A DNA stretch of 64,000 nucleotides from assembly GCA_963815475.1 (NCBI GenBank), contig CAWFHD010000003.1, positions 434,001-498,000 of the forward strand. The letters run 5' to 3'. Below are positions 26,413 to 34,804 of this stretch, one piece after another (the stretch's first letter is position 1; the number at the start of each line of letters is the position of its first letter). The position numbers and the translations under genes are program-made. A model generated the notes under the pieces. That model saw only the letters and a list, made by a program, of their open reading frames with translations, was not told the DNA's origin and did not search any database. The stretch is from Sulfopaludibacter sp963815475 (GTDB taxonomy: Bacteria > Acidobacteriota > Terriglobia > Bryobacterales > Bryobacteraceae).

Positions 26413-27078
26413 ATGATGCAGCCTGCGATCGGCCACCACCTGAATCTTTGGAAGCGCCAACTGGGCCACGTGCCGGATTCGGTATGGAAAAACGTCGGGC
26501 TCGAAACTCTGGTGTTGGCCGACAACGGGCTGGGCGAAATCCCCGCTCAGATCGGCCGTCTGAAGAGGTTGCGCATGCTAGATCTCGGCCACAACCAGTT
26601 GCAGAGCGTGCCGGAGGAGTTGGGCGATCTGGAGGGACTCACTCACTTTCTCTACCTGCACGACAACCGGCTCTCGACACTGCCGGCCGCTCTCGGCAGA
26701 TTGCAGCGGTTGCGCTATCTCAACATCAGCCAGAACGCGTTCACTCACCTGCCGGGAGCAGTGACACGGATGACTGGCCTCATCGAGCTTCGGGCGTCCG
26801 ACAATCAGTTCACGTCACTGCCCGATTCGATTGCCGCGCTGACGCAACTTCGCGAATTGCACCTTCGGAATAATCAACTCTCTTCGCTTCCGGGGTCCAT
26901 TGGAGAGGCGCGGGAATTGAGGCAGATCGACTTGCGCGGAAATCCGCTGACTACGTTGCCGGATAGCATCGCGCTGCTTCCGAAGCTGGAAAAGCTCGAC
27001 TTGCGGTGGGTCGACCTGCCGGCCGAGCCACTCTGGTTTGCCGATCTGGAAGCGCGTGGATGCATGATCTATCGATGA
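26413..27078 (+). CDS. Leucine-rich repeat protein
   Basis: A 221-aa protein made of about seven 23-residue leucine-rich repeats with consensus LxxLxLxxNxLxxLPxxIGxL, for example RMLDLGHNQLQSVPEELGDL and ELHLRNNQLSSLPGSIGEA. There is no signal peptide or membrane segment, so it is probably a cytosolic scaffold of solenoid shape. Its stop overlaps the start of an ArsR-type regulator gene (ATGA at 27075-27078). The two are therefore probably translated together, an unusual pairing. The binding partner is unknown. Confidence 0.9.
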   Translation: MMQPAIGHHLNLWKRQLGHVPDSVWKNVGLETLVLADNGLGEIPAQIGRLKRLRMLDLGHNQLQSVPEELGDLEGLTHFLYLHDNRLSTLPAALGRLQRLRYLNISQNAFTHLPGAVTRMTGLIELRASDNQFTSLPDSIAALTQLRELHLRNNQLSSLPGSIGEARELRQIDLRGNPLTTLPDSIALLPKLEKLDLRWVDLPAEPLWFADLEARGCMIYR

Positions 27079-27407
27079 GCGGCTCCTTGTATAGTAGAAG
27101 TGGCGTGGCCATTCGTAAGCCGCTCGAAAAGCCCGTGACCCTGTCCCCTCGCGACCTTCGCGCCATCTCCCGTGTGCTGGCCGACCCGCGCCGCTTTCAG
27201 ATCCTGCGTCACATCGCTTCGCAATCCTGCGCGGCCTGCAGCGATCTGCGATCGACCTTTCCCATTACCGCCGCCACGCTGTCGCATCACTTGAGGGAGT
27301 TGGAATCCTGCGGCCTGATTGAAATGGCGCGCCGCGGCAAGTTCGTGGATGTCACCTTCCAACGGCCCGCCTGGACAGCCTACATCGACGAATTGAAAAA
27401 ATTCTAA
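27075..27407 (+). CDS. ArsR-family winged-helix regulator
   Basis: The ATG at 27075 overlaps the LRR stop and gives 110 aa. The core RDLRAISRVLADPRRFQILR, then ITAATLSHHLRELESCGLIE and the wing RRGKFVDVTF, is an ArsR/HTH_20 domain. Cys52 and Cys55 (SCAACSD) lie where some ArsR proteins bind metals. Metal sensing is not established. The SDR gene 90 bp downstream is a likely target, as ArsR proteins often sit next to the operon they repress. An alternative GTG start at 27102 would drop the first nine residues. Confidence 0.9.
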   Translation: MSGSLYSRSGVAIRKPLEKPVTLSPRDLRAISRVLADPRRFQILRHIASQSCAACSDLRSTFPITAATLSHHLRELESCGLIEMARRGKFVDVTFQRPAWTAYIDELKKF

Positions 27408-27496
27408 GCCGCGTCGATTTTTGGAATCCTTCTCTTGGCCACCTCATCAATTAGATGGTTGTTAAAGTATCGACAACGAGGAAGAGAGGGAAGACG

Positions 27497-28249
27497 ATGA
27501 GCAAGTTAACCGGCAAAGTCGCGGTGGTCACCGGGGCGTCAAAGGGAATCGGGGCATCCATTGCGGAGCACCTGGCCGCGGAAGGCGCTGCCGTAGTAGT
27601 CAACTATGCCACCAGCAAATCAGGCGCGGACGCAGTGGTGGAACGGATTCAAAAAAAAGGCGGTAAAGCGATTGCTGTGCAGGCGGATGTCTCCAAACCG
27701 GCCGACATCACCCGGCTATTCCAGGAGACAAACGCCAAGTTTGGCAAACTCGACGTTTTGGTCAATAATGCCGGGGTCTACGAGTTCGCACCGCTTGGCA
27801 CCGTGACGCCCGAACACTTCCACAGACTGTTCGACCTGAATGTGCTCGGCCTGCTGCTGACCACGCAGGAGGCGCTGAAGCTAATGAACGGCAGCGGCGG
27901 TTCGATCATCAATATCAGTTCGGTGGTAGGACCGATGCCTTCAGAGAACGGCTCGGTGTACAGCGCGACCAAGGCCGCGGTGGATGCGGTCACCGTCTCA
28001 CTCTCCAAAGAGCTGGGGCCGAGAAAGATCCGCGTCAATTCGCTCAATCCCGGAATGGTGGAAACTGAGGGTCTCCATGCGGCGGGCGTCGCCGAAGGAG
28101 AGTTCCGCGACAGGATCGAGGCCCACACGCCGCTGGGCCGTATCGGACAACCCGACGACATCGGGCGCGCGGCGGTATACTTCGCCTCCGACGATGCGGG
28201 ATGGGTGACCGGACAAACGCTGCTTGTGGCGGGCGGTTATCGGCAATAA
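27497..28249 (+). CDS. Short-chain dehydrogenase/reductase (glucose-1-dehydrogenase-like)
   Basis: The ATG at 27497 follows a purine-rich ribosome site (AGAGAGGGAAG). The 250-aa classical SDR has TGASKGIG (12-19), NNAG (90-93) and the catalytic Ser142, Tyr155 and Lys159 (YSATK). The adenine-binding region VVVNYATSK suggests NADP preference. The C-terminal end GWVTGQTLLVAGGYRQ is typical. The substrate cannot be read from the sequence. The preceding ArsR-type gene probably controls it. Confidence 0.95.
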   Translation: MSKLTGKVAVVTGASKGIGASIAEHLAAEGAAVVVNYATSKSGADAVVERIQKKGGKAIAVQADVSKPADITRLFQETNAKFGKLDVLVNNAGVYEFAPLGTVTPEHFHRLFDLNVLGLLLTTQEALKLMNGSGGSIINISSVVGPMPSENGSVYSATKAAVDAVTVSLSKELGPRKIRVNSLNPGMVETEGLHAAGVAEGEFRDRIEAHTPLGRIGQPDDIGRAAVYFASDDAGWVTGQTLLVAGGYRQ

Positions 28250-28330
28250 GCCAAATCGGCGTCCGCTTACCGTGCCCTCCGGGTCGGGGTTCGGTAAGCG
28301 GCCGTGCAGAAAATGCCATAAGCGAGAGAT

Positions 28331-28672
28331 TTAGTAGTGGCGCGTTTGCGCATCGGTAACCGTCTCGTGCGGCCGCTCGGTCCGATGACTTCTGAAGTTC
28401 GCCCACAGTCGCAGCGTCGAATCCCATAGACCCATCGCCTGCAGCACGCCCACACAGGCCGCGACGAATACGACAAGATTCAGAAGTGCCTTAATGCCTC
28501 CCGCCATCGGAATGTAGGTGTTGATTACCCACAGCAGCATTCCGACAATAATCAGCATCAGGACGATATTAAGAATTGCCTTGAAGCTGTCCGACATCGG
28601 TATGTACATATTGCAAAGCCTTGCCGCCGCAAGGACAATGATCAGCGCAGCCACCACATAAACTAACGGCAT
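28331..28672 (-). CDS. Small membrane protein with a duplicated Thivi_2564-like unit
   Basis: A 113-aa protein with three hydrophobic helices. The unit NxYIPMxxxxKAxLNxVxxxxxVGxL occurs twice (CNMYIPMSDSFKAILNIVLM and INTYIPMAGGIKALLNLVVF). The single unit is the core of the small Thivi_2564-type membrane proteins of unknown role. The duplication is internal and nearly exact in spacing. It is divergent from the Ser/Thr kinase gene, sharing a 135-bp intergene that contains a perfect palindrome. Confidence 0.78.
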   Translation of the reverse strand: MPLVYVVAALIIVLAAARLCNMYIPMSDSFKAILNIVLMLIIVGMLLWVINTYIPMAGGIKALLNLVVFVAACVGVLQAMGLWDSTLRLWANFRSHRTERPHETVTDAQTRHY

Positions 28673-28738
28673 TGTCAGCTCCCTTCGACAGGTACTTAGG
28701 CAATTGCCGCGCCAAGGTTTTCAATTGCACTTCATTGT

Positions 28739-28756
28739 CAAGGTACCAGTACCTTG
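28739..28756. promoter_or_regulatory. Perfect palindrome upstream of the Ser/Thr kinase gene
   Basis: CAAGGTAC (28739-28746) and GTACCTTG (28749-28756) form an 8-bp perfect inverted repeat with a 2-bp spacer. It is 51 bp before the kinase start and 66 bp before the divergent membrane gene. A related half-site, AGGTACTT, lies near 28690. It is a candidate operator for a dimeric regulator. No regulator is adjacent. Confidence 0.55.
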
Positions 28757-28807
28757 GTTGGCGGTTTGTCCTGCAAACGCAAAAATCCTTGCAATTAACG
28801 GCCGCGT

Positions 28808-31264
28808 ATGTACAATCGTGAAGTTGTGAATCGGGCGGAGTGGACCACCATCCAGGAAGTCTTCCACGGAGCCATTAAACTGGCGCCCGCTGAAAGACTG
28901 GCTTATGTCCGCTCGCAGAAGCTCGGACCGCTTCTGGAAGAGGAAGTCCTGAGCCTGCTGGAAAGCGGCACGGGACCGCTGGACCGCTTACCGCCTGAGA
29001 TTCCGTTCGAGGATCAAGCTTCGCTTCGGCCAGGCGACGTAGTGGGCTCGTACCGCCTGATTGCGCCGTTGCATGAGGGCGGTATGGGCGTGGTGTTCCT
29101 GGCGGAGCGCGCCGACCAGCAATACCAACAGCGAGTGGCGATCAAGTTTATCCGCGGAGAACTCGCGTTGTTCGGCCTGGAGCGCCGGTTTCGCGTGGAG
29201 CGGCAGATTCTGGCGAATCTGAATCACCCCAACATCGCCAAACTTATTGACGGTGGAGTCACTCCGGCGGGCCAGGCGTATCTGGTGATGGATTACGTGG
29301 AAGGCCGTCCGCTGATAGAAGCCGCGGCCGGAGCTCCTCTGGGACAAAAGCTTCGCCTGTTCATGAAAGTCTGCGACGCGGTGCAATACGCGCACCAAAA
29401 CCTGGTAGTGCATCGGGATTTGAAACCGGCCAACATTCTGCTCAACGATCAAGGTGAGCCCAAGTTGCTTGATTTCGGGATCGCCAAGATACTGGACCCG
29501 TCGGAATCGCAGACGGCGACGATCGCGCAGGCTTTCACACCCCGCTACGCCAGCCCGGAGCAAGTCCTGGGAAACCCAGTCTCCACTTTGAGCGACGTCT
29601 ATTCGCTGGGTGTGCTGCTTTACGAGTTGCTCGCGGGTGTGCTTCCCTACAACGCCCAGGCCCTTGATTCCACGCGCCTGTTGCGTGCCATTGTGGAAGA
29701 AGAGCCCGTCCGTCCCAGCAGCCATGCCCGCGGGTTGCCGGCCGATCTCGACTTCATCGTTCTGAAGGCCCTGCGCAAGGAGCCGGGGCAGCGATACGGC
29801 TCGGTCTCCGACCTGGCGGGCGATATTCAGAACGTTCTCGATGGCCGGCCGGTGACGGCTCGCGCTCCTACGCTGCAATACCTGGCGCGGAAGTTTGTGC
29901 GCCGGCACCGGGGCAGTGTGATCGCAGCCAGCGTAGCCGCCTGCGCGATCGCGATCGGAGTCGGGATGACGCTGCGCCAATCGCACGTCGCCAATCAGGA
30001 GCGCGACAAAGCGCAGGCGGTGAGCGCCTTCATGCAGGAGCTCATCCAGAGCGGCGGACCGGATCGCGCAAAATTCCGGGCTCGCGGACTGGACTTACGC
30101 GTGGTGGATGTCCTCGACGACTCGGCCACGTTGGTAGATCTGGATTTTGCCAATCAGCCGGACACCCTGATAGAGATGCATCACACACTGGCCCATTCCT
30201 ATCTGGGGTTGGGGGCGTGGGACAAGGCGAAAATACAGGCCGATCTTGCGTTAGCCCAAGCGCGACGGTATTTGGGTGAACGCAATCTGACCACTGCCAC
30301 GATGTATCTCACCGAAGGCGAGGTCCTCTTCAAACAAGAGAATCATCAGGCGGCGATCGCCAGCTATCGACGCGCCCTGGACATCTACCAGGCGCTGGCG
30401 CCGCGGGATCCGCTTCGCTTCGCGATCCAGAAGGATCTTGCGTCGAGCGAGTTGAACTTCGGGCTTCGCGACGATGCCCTGCGCGACATCCAGGCTGCCG
30501 TGGCGGGATTTCGTTCGCTGCCCGCACACGGCTCGGATCTGGGGCTGGCCTTGTGCGATCTTGCGACCGTTTACCGGCAGCGCGGCGCCGAGCAGCTCGA
30601 AGACCAGGCCGGAAAGGAATCCATCGATACCCTGCGCCGCCTGGCCGACCCGCCTGTCAACCTGGGGACATGTCTCAACAACCGCGCGCTTTTCCTGCAG
30701 GATGCGGGACGACTGGAGGAGGCCCTGGCAGCGGCGAAAGAAGCTGTGACGTTCACACGAAGCCGCGTGGGGAGTGACTATATCGAACTGGCGGGCCTGC
30801 TGAGCGTACAAGGCGATTTGCTCCGGGTGCTGCATCGGAACGCGGAGGCGAGAGCCGCGATGGACGAAGCCCTTGCGGTCGCCCTCAAGAATTATCCCCG
30901 CGACCAGGAATGGCCGCAATACATTTTGTACATGTACGGCAAGATGCAGTGCGATCCCGGTTTTCACGAATATCAGGAGGGCGCCCTCAAACTCGGCGAA
31001 GCCCTGCAAAAGCGCCGGCCCAATCTTCCGGCCGACGATATGCAGATTTCCGCCATGACCTTCAGCTTGGGACGGTGCCTGGTGGCGTTGAATCGGCCGG
31101 CCGAATCGGAACCGATGTTCCGCGAAGCCCTTCGTATCCGCGTCAAGCGGCTCGGCGCCGACTCGCCATCCACTAAGCGGGCGCTGGATTTGTATCGGCA
31201 GGTATTGGACGCCCGTGGCTTGAAGTTGAGCCCGGAACAGGCAATCGCACTGGCGTCGAAGTAG
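28808..31264 (+). CDS. Membrane Ser/Thr protein kinase with TPR tail
   Basis: An 818-aa protein. The N-terminal segment (1-75) is the short helical region seen in acidobacterial kinases. The kinase domain (about 81-345) has the glycine loop EGGMGVV (90-96), the ATP Lys113 (VAIKF), the HRD catalytic loop (202-204, HRDLKPANILL), DFG (222-224) and SPE (249-251). A single TM helix (about 370-388) places the rest outside the cytoplasm. The C-terminal 400 residues are TPR-like repeats (LAHSYLGLGAWDKAKIQADL). It therefore probably senses an envelope signal and phosphorylates cytosolic proteins. It converges on a TIGR02999-type ECF sigma factor, a pairing common in this phylum. Confidence 0.95.
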   Translation: MYNREVVNRAEWTTIQEVFHGAIKLAPAERLAYVRSQKLGPLLEEEVLSLLESGTGPLDRLPPEIPFEDQASLRPGDVVGSYRLIAPLHEGGMGVVFLAERADQQYQQRVAIKFIRGELALFGLERRFRVERQILANLNHPNIAKLIDGGVTPAGQAYLVMDYVEGRPLIEAAAGAPLGQKLRLFMKVCDAVQYAHQNLVVHRDLKPANILLNDQGEPKLLDFGIAKILDPSESQTATIAQAFTPRYASPEQVLGNPVSTLSDVYSLGVLLYELLAGVLPYNAQALDSTRLLRAIVEEEPVRPSSHARGLPADLDFIVLKALRKEPGQRYGSVSDLAGDIQNVLDGRPVTARAPTLQYLARKFVRRHRGSVIAASVAACAIAIGVGMTLRQSHVANQERDKAQAVSAFMQELIQSGGPDRAKFRARGLDLRVVDVLDDSATLVDLDFANQPDTLIEMHHTLAHSYLGLGAWDKAKIQADLALAQARRYLGERNLTTATMYLTEGEVLFKQENHQAAIASYRRALDIYQALAPRDPLRFAIQKDLASSELNFGLRDDALRDIQAAVAGFRSLPAHGSDLGLALCDLATVYRQRGAEQLEDQAGKESIDTLRRLADPPVNLGTCLNNRALFLQDAGRLEEALAAAKEAVTFTRSRVGSDYIELAGLLSVQGDLLRVLHRNAEARAAMDEALAVALKNYPRDQEWPQYILYMYGKMQCDPGFHEYQEGALKLGEALQKRRPNLPADDMQISAMTFSLGRCLVALNRPAESEPMFREALRIRVKRLGADSPSTKRALDLYRQVLDARGLKLSPEQAIALASK

Positions 31265-31279
31265 CCCGCGTGCGCGGTT

Positions 31280-31849
31280 CTAAGCCTGGCCGCGAATGCG
31301 CGCGTGCAGCCAACTCCGGCTGAAGAGCAGGTCGCGCTCAGCGGTGGCCAGGGAGATGCCCATCACCTCCGCCGCCTCGGCAACCTTGCAGCCGGAAAAA
31401 TAGTGAAGCTCCACCAGCCTCGCTTTGCGCGCGTCCAGGTTCTCCAGGTCGGTCAGCGCGGCGTGCAGGTCCAACACTTCGGGCCGAAACTCATCGCGAC
31501 CGGCGATCTGCGGATCGAGCGTGACTATCTCGCGCTCCGGCCCTCTCTTGACCGCCAGCGCGCTGCGCGCGTGATCCACCAGAATCAGGCGCATCATGTG
31601 GGCGGCGAAGGTATAGAAATGTTTGCGATCCTCCCACGAAGGCTCTCGCTGCCGGAACAGCCTCAAATAAAACTCGTGGACCAGGACAGTGGTGTTCACG
31701 CCGGAGTTTGCCCGCTCCCGCCGCAGATAGGCATGGGCTATCGCGCGGAATTCGTCGTACGCCTTTTCCACCACCAAAGACAGGGCTTCGCGATCGCCAC
31801 TCGCCCACTGCTGCAGCAGCACTGTGATCTCGCCCGGTGACATGTCCAT
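31280..31849 (-). CDS. ECF-type sigma factor (TIGR02999-like)
   Basis: A 189-aa sigma factor with region 2 (VVEKAYDEFRAIAHAYLRRE, then LVHEFYLRLFRQREPSWEDR and FYTFAAHMMRLILVDHAR) and region 4 (ARLVELHYFSGCKVAEAAEV, then SLATAERDLLFSRSWLHARI). This form, with the HFYTFAAHMMR segment, is the acidobacterial/planctomycetal subgroup associated with Ser/Thr kinases rather than classical anti-sigma factors. The gene is convergent with the kinase at 15 bp distance. Direct phosphorylation control is a fair inference but unproven here. Confidence 0.93.
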   Translation of the reverse strand: MDMSPGEITVLLQQWASGDREALSLVVEKAYDEFRAIAHAYLRRERANSGVNTTVLVHEFYLRLFRQREPSWEDRKHFYTFAAHMMRLILVDHARSALAVKRGPEREIVTLDPQIAGRDEFRPEVLDLHAALTDLENLDARKARLVELHYFSGCKVAEAAEVMGISLATAERDLLFSRSWLHARIRGQA

Positions 31850-31923
31850 GGTCGTTTGTCATTTTCTCATTCCCCATGAGGGTTTTTCCCCGGCTTCCCG
31901 CTGGGTGTAGGTGAGGGCGTTTT

Positions 31924-32532
31924 ATGGTGAGCGAAATCTGTTGGCCGGTTTCAGGCTGGGAATTCGGCGGGGAGATCCAGACAAAAGATCGGGGCATCGC
32001 GGACGCGATTCTCATCCGGCGTTTGCAGGAGCGGGATCCGCAGGCTCTTGCCGAGATCTACGATCGATACGGCAGGGTTGCCTACGCGGTAGTATTCCGA
32101 GCCGTCCACGATGCGGCCGTGACGGAAGATTTGCTGCAGGAGATCTTCCTTCGCGTGTGGACTCACGCTGGGTCGTTCGATCGCCGCCGCGGGACGTTGG
32201 GAACGTGGATTACGGCGGTGGCGCGGAATCGGGCGATCGACTATTTGCGATCGACGGACGGGCGCATGGCGGCAAGCGCCATGAATTTGGAGGGCACCGA
32301 AGACCTGCTGCCGCTCTTCGAAACGGAGAACGAGGCGTTGGCAATCAATCGCAAAAGATGCCTGGAAACAGCCTTTCAAAAACTGACGCCGAGCCAGCGG
32401 GAGGTCATCCGCCTGGCTTACTATGAGGGGCTGTCACAGAGCGAGATGGCATGCCGGCTCAAGCAGCCTCTGGGCACAGTGAAGAGTTGGGTGCGAACGG
32501 CGCTGCGCGTCCTGCGAGAGGAATTATCGTGA
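31924..32532 (+). CDS. ECF RNA polymerase sigma factor (RpoE/SigK-like)
   Basis: A 202-aa protein with region 2 (ALAEIYDRYGRVAYAVVFRA, EDLLQEIFLRVWTHAGSFD, TWITAVARNRAIDYLRS) and region 4 (LTPSQREVIRLAYYEGLSQS, LKQPLGTVKSWVRTALRVL). The Leu-Leu-Gln-Glu-Ile-Phe segment is the -10-recognition helix. No anti-sigma factor is adjacent; the next gene is a convergent PEP-CTERM-type protein. It is divergent from the other sigma factor gene at 31849, so two ECF genes stand back to back with 74 bp between starts. Confidence 0.95.
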   Translation: MVSEICWPVSGWEFGGEIQTKDRGIADAILIRRLQERDPQALAEIYDRYGRVAYAVVFRAVHDAAVTEDLLQEIFLRVWTHAGSFDRRRGTLGTWITAVARNRAIDYLRSTDGRMAASAMNLEGTEDLLPLFETENEALAINRKRCLETAFQKLTPSQREVIRLAYYEGLSQSEMACRLKQPLGTVKSWVRTALRVLREELS

Positions 32533-32554
32533 TTGCTCGCGAGTGGACCCAATC

Positions 32555-32809
32555 CTACTGAGTCTTGCGGCGACGCCATAGCGCCAATCCGAGGATCGTC
32601 AATTCGCTGAGCAAAAACAGCGATGTGGGCTGGGGCGCCGCAGTCACCGACACATTGCCTTGCAGGATGGGACTGTCGACGTCCGTCGATTGGAAGCTGT
32701 CTCCGCTCGCCACGTTGACGGCAGCGCCGGCGGTAGGGGCAATGCAAAACAGGAGGGCGACAAAGGCGAAAACCGGCCACGGCGTCGATCGGCGTGAAAC
32801 GAACTGCAT
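32555..32809 (-). CDS. Very small PEP-CTERM-like exported protein
   Basis: An 84-aa protein with AAGGAG 12-13 nt before the ATG. A signal peptide (about residues 10-29) ends near PTAGA. A 25-residue mature stretch follows (VNVASGDSFQSTDVDSPILQ). The C-terminal tail has PQP, a hydrophobic segment (SLFLLSELTILGLALW) and the basic end RRRKTQ, the three-part layout of PEP-CTERM signals. If the tail is removed by exosortase, only a tiny peptide would remain. No exosortase gene is in the window. Confidence 0.7.
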   Translation of the reverse strand: MQFVSRRSTPWPVFAFVALLFCIAPTAGAAVNVASGDSFQSTDVDSPILQGNVSVTAAPQPTSLFLLSELTILGLALWRRRKTQ

Positions 32810-33007
32810 TTGTAGTTTGTGCTCCTTCGAGAATCGGATACTACTTGAATGAGAGGCGGAAGGGCAGGATATTGGTTCGAAGGTATGGAATCGACCGAAT
32901 TCGCGTCATAATGGTACCAAATCGCACATTTGCGCTCGCGCGGGTTCTGCCGGGCAATGCTGAATCAAATCTCACCGGAAAGCATCGAACTAGCCGGACC
33001 TTCAGCT

Positions 33008-33604
33008 ATGGCCAAAAACTTCGGAGCACTCACCTTTACGCCAGTGGTGCAAGCCCTGCAGGAGAAGCATGGGAGCCGCCGCGGCAGTAAGCCGTGGGAC
33101 CCGGTACAGGATAGTTTGGGCCCTGAGGAGCAGGAGTTTCTCTCCACGATCGACCACTTTTATATGGCTAGCGTGGGCGAAACGGGCTGGCCTTATGTGC
33201 AGCATCGCGGTGGCGCGAAGGGTTTTCTGAAGGTGATCGATTCGCACACCCTTGCCTTCGCCGACCTTCGCGGCAACAGGCAATACATCAGCACCGGGAA
33301 CCTCACCGCTAATGACCGCGTGGCCCTGATTCTGGTGGATTACCCGACCCAGAGCCGACTCAAGATTCTGGGACACGCCGAGATTCTGGAAGGAGAACCT
33401 GCGCACGACTGGATCCAACCTGTTCGCGACCCAAATGAGAAGACGCCGATTGAGCGCGTGTTCGTTATCCACGTCGAGGCCTTCGACTGGAATTGCCCGC
33501 AGCACATTACGCCGCGCTACACTGCCGAGGAAATTCAGGAGGCCGTAAAGCCTCTGGAAGAGGAAATCGAAAGGCTGCGCGCCGAACTGAATAAAGCGAA
33601 GTAG
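33008..33604 (+). CDS. Pyridoxamine 5'-phosphate oxidase-like flavin protein
   Basis: The ATG at 33008 gives 198 aa; the frame is open further upstream without a better site. The split-barrel core reads STIDHFYMASVGETGWPYVQ, then GFLKVIDSHTLAFADLRGNR, NLTANDRVALILVDYPTQSR and ILGHAEILEG. It ends with a charged coiled helix (KPLEEEIERLRAELNKAK). The family binds FMN or F420. Members of this subgroup are often called general stress or pyridoxamine oxidase-related proteins and act on unknown substrates. Confidence 0.9.
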   Translation: MAKNFGALTFTPVVQALQEKHGSRRGSKPWDPVQDSLGPEEQEFLSTIDHFYMASVGETGWPYVQHRGGAKGFLKVIDSHTLAFADLRGNRQYISTGNLTANDRVALILVDYPTQSRLKILGHAEILEGEPAHDWIQPVRDPNEKTPIERVFVIHVEAFDWNCPQHITPRYTAEEIQEAVKPLEEEIERLRAELNKAK

Positions 33605-33703
33605 CCCCGTGAGCAGCGGCTGGAGGGAATTGGTCCAATCCGTTTGGCGGAATATGGCCCTGGCGATTGCGACCTGCGCAGTTGAAAATGGCGGAGGACT
33701 ATC

Positions 33704-34354
33704 ATGCAAACCAACAGTATTCGTATTTCAGTCTTCGTCGCCGTCTTCTTGTTTCCGACTTTCGTGCAGGCGCAGGGCCTCTCTCTTGGAATCATCGGCG
33801 GCGCCGGACTCAGCGACGATTTTCAATCTCAGGATTTCCCGGCAACGGTGCTCGCCGGTGGCAGTGTAAGCAGCGCCACTGTATACACACATACCTACTC
33901 CAGATCCAAAGACTATATTGTGGGAGCAACGATGGCCGTTGGCCTGCCGGCGCACTTCTCGGTGGAGATTGACGGACTCTATCGGGCCATGAATTTCACA
34001 ACCTTCACGTCGAGCGTTATTTCGGGCGGGAGCGCTCCCAATAACACCGTCCTCACCTGGGAATTCCCAGTGTTGGCAAAGTATGAGCTTCAGACGAGGC
34101 AGTTGAAGCCATTCTTCGAATTGGGGCCTTCGTTTAGGATATCGGGCAACCTCAACGACACACTTCCCTCCAGCCACGGCGTCACCGCCGGAACAGGATT
34201 GGAGAAGAGCCTCCGGAAACTCCGCTTCTCGGCCGGCGCGCGGTACACGCGGTGGGCTTCCGATAGCACGATCTCTTCCTTCCAACCGCGCACGAACCCG
34301 AATCAGGTCGAAGTGCTGGTCGGCTGGGCTGTGCGAGTCCGAAAACTCTGGTGA
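33704..34354 (+). CDS. Outer-membrane beta-barrel protein
   Basis: A 216-aa exported protein. GGAGG lies 8 nt before the ATG. The signal peptide ends near FVQAQ (residue 24). The mature part has alternating hydrophobic/polar strands ending in aromatic residues (YIVGATMAVGLPAHFSVEID, TWEFPVLAKYEL, LKPFFELGPSFRISG) and a final strand QVEVLVGWAVRVRKLW. This is typical of small OmpW/OmpA-type barrels of eight strands. Its ligand or function is unknown. A SnoaL-like gene follows 13 bp later, probably in the same operon. Confidence 0.82.
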   Translation: MQTNSIRISVFVAVFLFPTFVQAQGLSLGIIGGAGLSDDFQSQDFPATVLAGGSVSSATVYTHTYSRSKDYIVGATMAVGLPAHFSVEIDGLYRAMNFTTFTSSVISGGSAPNNTVLTWEFPVLAKYELQTRQLKPFFELGPSFRISGNLNDTLPSSHGVTAGTGLEKSLRKLRFSAGARYTRWASDSTISSFQPRTNPNQVEVLVGWAVRVRKLW

Positions 34355-34367
34355 GAGCGAGGGGACA

Positions 34368-34787
34368 ATGACAAACGCATCACAACCATCCCAAGCGGCC
34401 CGCGACGAAGCGAAACTCCGGGACCTCATCGCTCGATGGTCAAGGGCCGTGCGCGAGGAGGACCTCGCGGGAATTCGGGCTGACCACGATCCGGATATCT
34501 TGATGTTCGATGTGCCGCCGCCTTTCCTGTCGCGCGGACTCGACGCCTATATGGCAACGTGGCAGACCTTCTTTGCCGGCCAGCCAAAGCCGGTCGAATT
34601 CGATTTTCACGACATCGAAATCACAGCGGGCCAGGACGTTGCGTTTGCGACTGCTACTGGGCGATGCGCCGACACGAGCAACAGCAAGAGAGAACAGTTT
34701 GAATTTCGGTTGACCATGGGATTCCGCAAAAAGGACGGACGCTGGCGCGTAATGCATGAGCATCACTCCGTCCCTGCCACGGACTAA
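34368..34787 (+). CDS. SnoaL-like/DUF4440 protein
   Basis: A 139-aa cytosolic protein with GAGGGG 5 nt before the start. Helix 1 is DEAKLRDLIARWSRAVREED. Then come HDPDILMFDVPPPFLSRGLD, VEFDFHDIEITAGQDVAFAT, and the final strand segment GFRKKDGRWRVMHEHHSVP. This is a clear NTF2-like fold of the SgcJ/EcaC or DUF4440 type. The VMHEHHSVP end is conserved in the family and may line the pocket. The ligand is unknown. Confidence 0.9.
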   Translation: MTNASQPSQAARDEAKLRDLIARWSRAVREEDLAGIRADHDPDILMFDVPPPFLSRGLDAYMATWQTFFAGQPKPVEFDFHDIEITAGQDVAFATATGRCADTSNSKREQFEFRLTMGFRKKDGRWRVMHEHHSVPATD

Positions 34788-34804
34788 CATCGACTCGTCG
34801 CGAG

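Noticed and set aside
30251..31009. Long minus-strand frame inside the Ser/Thr kinase gene
   Set aside because: Antisense shadow of a GC-rich gene; the product has no family pattern. The same applies to other long antisense frames such as 15788-17122, 19185-20477, 43188-44042 and 44799-45884.
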